The notes under the pieces are model-generated. The model had not been told where the DNA came from. It saw only the letters and a list, made by a program, of their open reading frames with translations, and made no database searches. DNA of 64,000 bases from positions 207,458,978 through 207,522,977 of the forward strand of contig NC_081828.1 in the NCBI RefSeq assembly GCF_030867095.1, read 5' to 3'. Shown piece by piece: positions 59,001 through 64,000 of the stretch; the stretch's first letter is position 1, and each line of letters starts with the position of its first letter. A program made the translations under genes and the position numbers. The DNA comes from Alligator mississippiensis. Its lineage: Eukaryota; Chordata; Crocodylia; Alligatoridae.

Positions 59001-60164
59001 TTTATATCTCTGGCTAAGTGTATCTAATTTTTCACATTTGCTTTCCTGTAAGGATCCATATTAGAAAATTTGTATTTGGGGAATGAAATCCATATACAAT
59101 TGATCTACTTTCACCATTGCTGACTCCAAATGTATTGAAACCAAGGTAGGTCCTTATAAACAGACTGAATGAAGCAAAACCAATTTAAAAGATCTAAACC
59201 ACTTTTAGCAAAATATAAATTAGTTTAAATGCATCTATATGAGCAGTATATATCTGTGTACCTACATTGATTTAAAAATAATTTCAGTATAATTATGCCA
59301 GTGCAACCTTGCTAGCATTGTCAAGAATACATGATGAAGAGTTTATCAGTAAGGATTTGCCTAATCCTCCATGCAGGATAACTCTTTGTATTCACTATGT
59401 GGCTAGTCTCAAGAAGTCACTTAAGTGTGAATGGGTAATATATCACTGTCAAATGTCTGGGCCCCAGGAATAGACTTGGGAGAGGTCTGGTTGGCTTGTA
59501 CAGTTCTTTTGAGGTAAGGAGAGGGGAGGTAATATTTATTTGTTAGCAATTCTGGTGATGATTAGGCTTGACAGTCTGAGCTGAGAAGTATAGGGATAGG
59601 GTGAGGTAGAAAGATAGGTTTTTCTGCGGAAATGTGGAAAGAGTTGGATAGCTGAGGGGGTTAATCCTCGAGGAAAGATCGTTTGCGTTGCTGCACACTC
59701 TATTCTTTTGTGTTTTGTTGGGGAAGTGGAACCTGCAGCGCCGACTATTTGAGGTTATTATTGGATCTGCTTCTCTGATGGAACAAAAGAACCTTTGTTG
59801 TCCATTGAAGACCATGGCACTTCCACCTGCTTGCACCAGGTTGGGATTTGTCCCAGTGGCTCACTTACATAGGACAGGGAGATGGTCTCTTTCCTTCACA
59901 AAATACAAGTGAACAGCGTCAATAAATAATAGCAGTTTTCCCAATATTAAAATCCTGAATTGAAAAACGGCAACGGAGATTCGTATTACGTTCGAGTCTA
60001 CGTCAGTGCAACCACAAGTGAAAGCGACTGGAAGGATTGGGAGTCTATGATGTGCGTTACTGTGAAGCAAGGTCTGTTCGGTGATACAGGTTGGGAGGAC
60101 GTGGAGCAGTGGAAGCTTTCCCCCCCTACCACTACACTTCTGTTGTGTTCTCTCCCACAGATGT
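59001..60164. other. Unassigned AT-rich intergenic DNA
   Basis: 59,150-59,300 has many TTTAAA/ATTTAAA motifs reminiscent of a small inverted-repeat element, but ends are not defined. No gene seen. Confidence 0.4.
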
Positions 60165-61147
60165 GAAATAAGGTAAAGAGAAGCACAAAGGGGCCGTTCA
60201 CAGGGCACAAAATTATCTATCTATCTATCAGCCTGTGCGAAGCAGCTTGTATTCGCTTTGGATTCAGATTTGGCTGATTCAGGGGACAGTGATTCGATTC
60301 AGTGATTTTTGAATCCGGACTTCGATTTGGCCAAATCTGATTTGGAGATTGGGCTGCTGCTGAATCTCCGAATCAGCCAGACCCATCCCCCACCCGCTCC
60401 AGTTTCCAGCACTTGTTAAAAAAAAAAAGCCCTAGTGTTCACCGGGTGCTGGTGGGTGGGGGGTGATCCCCATACTGCATGGGGGGGCTCTGCACGAGCC
60501 CCCTGATGGGTGCCCTGCCTGGCCAGCTCCGGCCCTTTAAGAACCCCCCCCGGGACTCACCATTCCTGTCGGCGGGGGGGGGGGAGGGGGCATTCCCCAT
60601 TGCCCCGCACCATGTGGGGGGCTCTGCACGAGCCTGCAAAGCCCCAAGGCTGCTGGAGGAGTGGTGAGTCCTGGGGATTTTCTTGGGTTTTTTTTTTTCT
60701 TAAAGGGCCGGAGCTGCCCCAGGTGAGGCACCCATGGGGGAGCTGGGGGAGCAAAGGGAGGGGTCAGAGGGCTGGTAGGGGTCCCCCCATGGTCCTCTCA
60801 CCCAGCCTCACCTCCCCTGCCCCTAATTTTTACCAGTTTGGAGTCAGGTCCAGCTCCCTGCTGCAGTCACCGGGGACTCCCCGAATCATCAAAGCTCTCC
60901 GAATCTTTTCTGAAGATTCGGAGAGCTTTGAATTGATTCGGACCTTTAAGTTAGTCCCCTGATTTTGATTTGGTTTCAGCGATCGAATCACCACCTGAAG
61001 CTTCGCACATCCTATCCATCTATCTATCTATGAAATGTGAGAGGATGGCACTGAGGAGTACATAGTACAACTCTGGACCTACAAAACTCAAATAAAATAT
61101 TTTGTGCCCTGTGAATGGCCCCTTCATGCTTCTCCTTACATTATTTC
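60165..61147. repeat. Fold-back structure with 49-bp inverted arms
   Basis: 60165-60213 and the reverse complement of 61099-61147 match at 44 of 49 positions (shared core AAGGGGCC, then TTCACAGGGCACAAAAT). The 885-bp interior contains a (CTAT)n microsatellite in two pieces, 60214-60228 and 61015-61031, with a transposon-like insert between them. Confidence 0.8.
60229..61014. mobile_element. GATTCG-rich transposon inserted in a (CTAT)n microsatellite
   Basis: About 786 bp. The ends CAGCCTGTGCGAAGC and (inverted) TAGGATGTGCGAAGC match at 12 of 15. Both subterminal regions are crowded with GATTCG/CGAATC, as in hAT elements with transposase-binding repeats. The middle is GC-rich with G/C runs (60540-60600). 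The target duplication cannot be read because both flanks are CTAT repeats. No transposase frame. Confidence 0.65.
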
Positions 61148-62664
61148 TTAGCCCTGACAAACCTACTCTGCTGAATAAGGAAGTATTAGTAAGAATTATA
61201 TTGATATATTTGGATTTCCAGGAAAAATAATTTCCTATCCAAAGGCTTTAGATATATATGACCAGCATTAAAAATACAATTTTACTGTGATCCTCCATTG
61301 TGTTTTATGTTTGCACATCCCCATTGACTTTTGGCAAGAAAGACCTGTATATAGAGCTCATTGTTATATTTTACTGTCATTTATTCAGGAATGAAGGAGA
61401 AGCAAGAAAAAATACCTGCTTTCTCTGTGCAACACCCTAATTCTACAGACACGAAAACTGTCAAATTCAAACATGAAGTAATAGAAAAGATGACGAAAAG
61501 CTAGGAAAGTACCATAATATAAAAGTACCATAGCTTTTGAATATTTTGAAATCTTTCTTGATCATGACTAACAGTGGCGTGGGGTAGGGGACAGGGACGG
61601 GACACACCTTTGAAATAAAGAGATCTGGAATGTCTCTTAAAAATAGCAAGGGACATAACAATATCTATGGCCAAAGGCCCAGTTCTACCAAAATGTGGTC
61701 ACAGAAGAATCCCTTTTGGCCCATCCTAAGGTGGCAATTTATTCTTTATGTAATTAAAAATGTGTGTGCATATTTGGAACCTTAGGAAGTGTTTATTTCT
61801 CTTGAATGTATCTTTAAACCCATGGGTGGTGTGGTGCATCATCACATGTAACACGTTTTTCTCCAATTAAAGATAAACTAGAAACTTGACTGAATATGGT
61901 AGGGGCCTAGTGCTACATTATTCATATCAAAGCAAATACAAATATAACTTAACGAATGCACACTAATTTGCTAGATTATATATAAAGTTTAAAAAACTCC
62001 AGAAACTAGGCAAAAGATAGTCAAGAGACATTGTTTTATTAGTCCTGTAATTATTATATTTAAAAGTGCATCTCTTATTCAGATTTGTAAAACAGAATCT
62101 AGTGTTTTTGAGCATCTTAACAGTGCACCCAACATTTCACTGTCAATCATTTCCACACCTGAGTTAATATTCACCAAAGTTAATATTATCACACCTGATA
62201 TAAGGTTTCTAGAGCTTAAAACATTCTCCAGGGCTGTGAATGACAAGAGAGCTAATGGAATGGCTAAGAGATAGCAAAATTGCAGAAGAAAGGATAGCTT
62301 GATTAATGGAACTTCTGAACAATTACAAGGATTCATGAACACCTATGGAGTGAAGAGAGATTAGCAGGGATCAGGCATTCTAGTGAGCCATTAGGTCAAT
62401 TGACTCCCTCAGGGTTGCCTGACTAGAAATGCCCTTGCCTGCCCCAGGCAATTGGTTTTAAAGTCTGGGTGAAGCAGGAATCAAAGGGAGGGTGCAACTG
62501 CAGCACTGCACTCCCCTGGAGTTGCCCCTGCTTGGAGCCATACTACAACAGTAGAATAAAACAATACTTGGGTATTTGCTTTGTGCATGGTTCCTAGCCT
62601 AATAGCCACATGTAGTGGTTTGTGAGAGAAGTTGAGTGGGACACTCTGCAATTATAACCATGCA
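61148..62664. other. Unassigned AT-rich intergenic DNA
   Basis: No supported feature. Confidence 0.4.
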
Positions 62665-62795
62665 ACAAACTCTCAAGCCTGACTTTTCAAAAGGAATTAC
62701 CAATTTCAGGAAAGGCCTTGAATTTTGGATGCTCAGATGAAGAATCATTACAGAGTCTGACTTTCAAGGAGGAAGGTGCTCAATACTTATGTTGC
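62665..62795 (+). repeat. Old amniote interspersed repeat fragment
   Basis: GACTTTTCAAAAGGAATTAC, CTTGAATTTTGGATGCTCAG and GAAGGTGCTCAATACTTATG belong to the same motif series as 25165. Confidence 0.35.
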
Positions 62796-63404
62796 CGAGG
62801 GGAAAAAAATCATGGGTCATTTTTGAAAACTTGCATTCTCATCTTAATATTGAAATGCGTATTTTCAGAGAAGAGGCACCTGTCATAGATAAATTATTGC
62901 GGTTGATTCGATGCTCATTGCATCAGATTTCCTTTGTCGTAATTCCTTTAACTTCCTTGAGTTGCTCCAGTTTTGCATTGATGTAGCTGAGAACAGAAGC
63001 AGAACTGTACGCTTTTTCATGGGTACGATGAATTAGTGCTTCCTTATGTCTGCCAGAACGTGCTGCCCAGAATGCAATTCCTGGTGACGTATCTGGTTAA
63101 TATATATATTTCCTTCCAGTCTTCATGATGCAATACATGATATAGATAGTAACCATGTGTGGCAGGGACCTCGTCATCTTTAGTCTCTGTAAAATGTCTA
63201 GTGATTTATTTTTTTTAAACTTAATTACAACAATAAATTAGGGCCTACCCTGGTAATTTCACTTTGCACAAGAAAACGGCTTTGTAGCTAACAGTGGGAG
63301 CCACTGGAAATCAGTTTTATTCTCTCACCTGGGCTACAGGATTCTGGAATGAATTTAAATGGAAAATCAGCTCTACGTCTCAGCTGACTTACGTGAGAGT
63401 AAGC

Positions 63405-63650
63405 GTTGTTCAGATGATGGAGCTCTGAGTTGGTGCTCAGGAAACCTGGGTTTTATTCCTGAATCTTTTGCTAACGTGCTCTGTGATTTTTAATTTTTTT
63501 TTTTTTTTATTTCACCCCCAAAGTCATTTCAAGTCCCTTGTAGCTCCATTTCTCTGTGCATGTTACACCGTAAACTCTGTGGGACTAAGCCTGCCTTTTA
63601 CTACACAGGCCCTGCACAGTGCAGCTCTCATTGTAATACAAAAAAAGGAT
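63405..63650 (+). mobile_element. MIR/CORE-type SINE
   Basis: Head-like CTCAGGAAACCTGGGTTTTA, a T-run, then the 3' half (CCCTGCACAGTGCAGCTCTC, then TTGTAATACAAAAA), parallel to the copy at 19660. An internal T16 run marks the middle. Confidence 0.5.
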
Positions 63651-64000
63651 GCTCCGCAAGGCCGCTGGAGTTTGGGGCAGCTTAAAAACCTTTCTCATGT
63701 GAGGGTGGAAGGAAAGCCAGGCACTCAGTGAGGAAAGCAGCTTTCTCTAGGACCTCGCAGAAGGCGGAGGGGTGGCGATGTGCTCCCCTGCACTGCTGAC
63801 TGACAGACCCAGCTCTGAACCACCGCATTAATGAGAAACAGTGCAAAGCTCGGGGAGGGAATTAAGTGAGAGAGAAAGACTGGGGTTGGGATTCCTGCGG
63901 GGATCTTAGCGTGAGGGTTAGATGAAGCTCTTCAGACAGGCGCAGCTGAAGGAGCAAGAGCAGGGACAAAAGGCGGCTTGCTGAGCATGAGGACTGTCCA
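63651..64000. other. Unassigned window end, expected side of WDR86
   Basis: Purine-rich with a few CpGs. No WD40 or WDR86-like peptide can be read in any frame, so no exon is called. Confidence 0.35.

Noticed and set aside
63900-64000. First exon of WDR86
   Set aside because: No WD40-like peptide in any frame. Gene order alone is not evidence.

Overview
The window is vertebrate nuclear DNA, most likely from a crocodilian. Four observations support this: one intron-bearing eye-lens gene, several CR1 LINE subfamilies whose 3' ends have the crocodilian/turtle form, old MIR/CORE-type SINEs, and many non-autonomous hAT and Harbinger-like DNA transposons together with a Ty3/gypsy LTR element. A turtle or another sauropsid is not excluded. 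The species call is an inference from repeat style and could not be searched.

Only one protein-coding host gene is clearly present: CRYGN (gamma-N crystallin) on the + strand. It has four exons (20699-20719, 21183-21431, 24739-24884, 32006-32141) that splice in frame into a 183-residue protein with four Greek-key motifs. A TATA-like box and adjacent Maf-half-site and Sox-like motifs lie just upstream, and an AATAAA lies 74 bases after the stop. In mammals the neighbours are RHEB and WDR86. I found no exon of either, so the gene stands alone here.

Layout. 1-11,000 holds an inverted pair of a ~398-bp repeat (1236-1632 and 10603-11000), a two-unit higher-order minisatellite (5529-5760), an intact-looking tRNA-Gln(CTG) gene wedged between two divergent CR1 3' ends (6754-7036), and a fossil Ty3/gypsy element on the minus strand (about 7040-10595). 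11,001-20,500 is intergenic with CR1, MIR and hAT remains. 20,500-32,240 is CRYGN, with DNA transposons, SINEs and CR1s in its introns. 32,240-55,400 is AT-rich intergenic DNA with a decayed tRNA-Glu copy, two related palindromic Harbinger-like MITEs, a clear 802-bp Harbinger-like element with TAA target duplications, a 630-bp hAT MITE with a perfect 19-bp hairpin, and a second LTR related to the gypsy LTR. 55,400-59,000 is a block of CR1s, two of them tail to tail. 59,000-64,000 holds a nested structure (49-bp inverted arms around a microsatellite split by a GATTCG-rich transposon) and a terminal SINE.

No multi-gene system, operon, CRISPR array or obviously new protein family is visible. The most interesting material is the architecture of the mobile elements: the tRNA/CR1 chimera, the nested fold-back, the hairpin-bearing MITE, and the pair of related LTRs.
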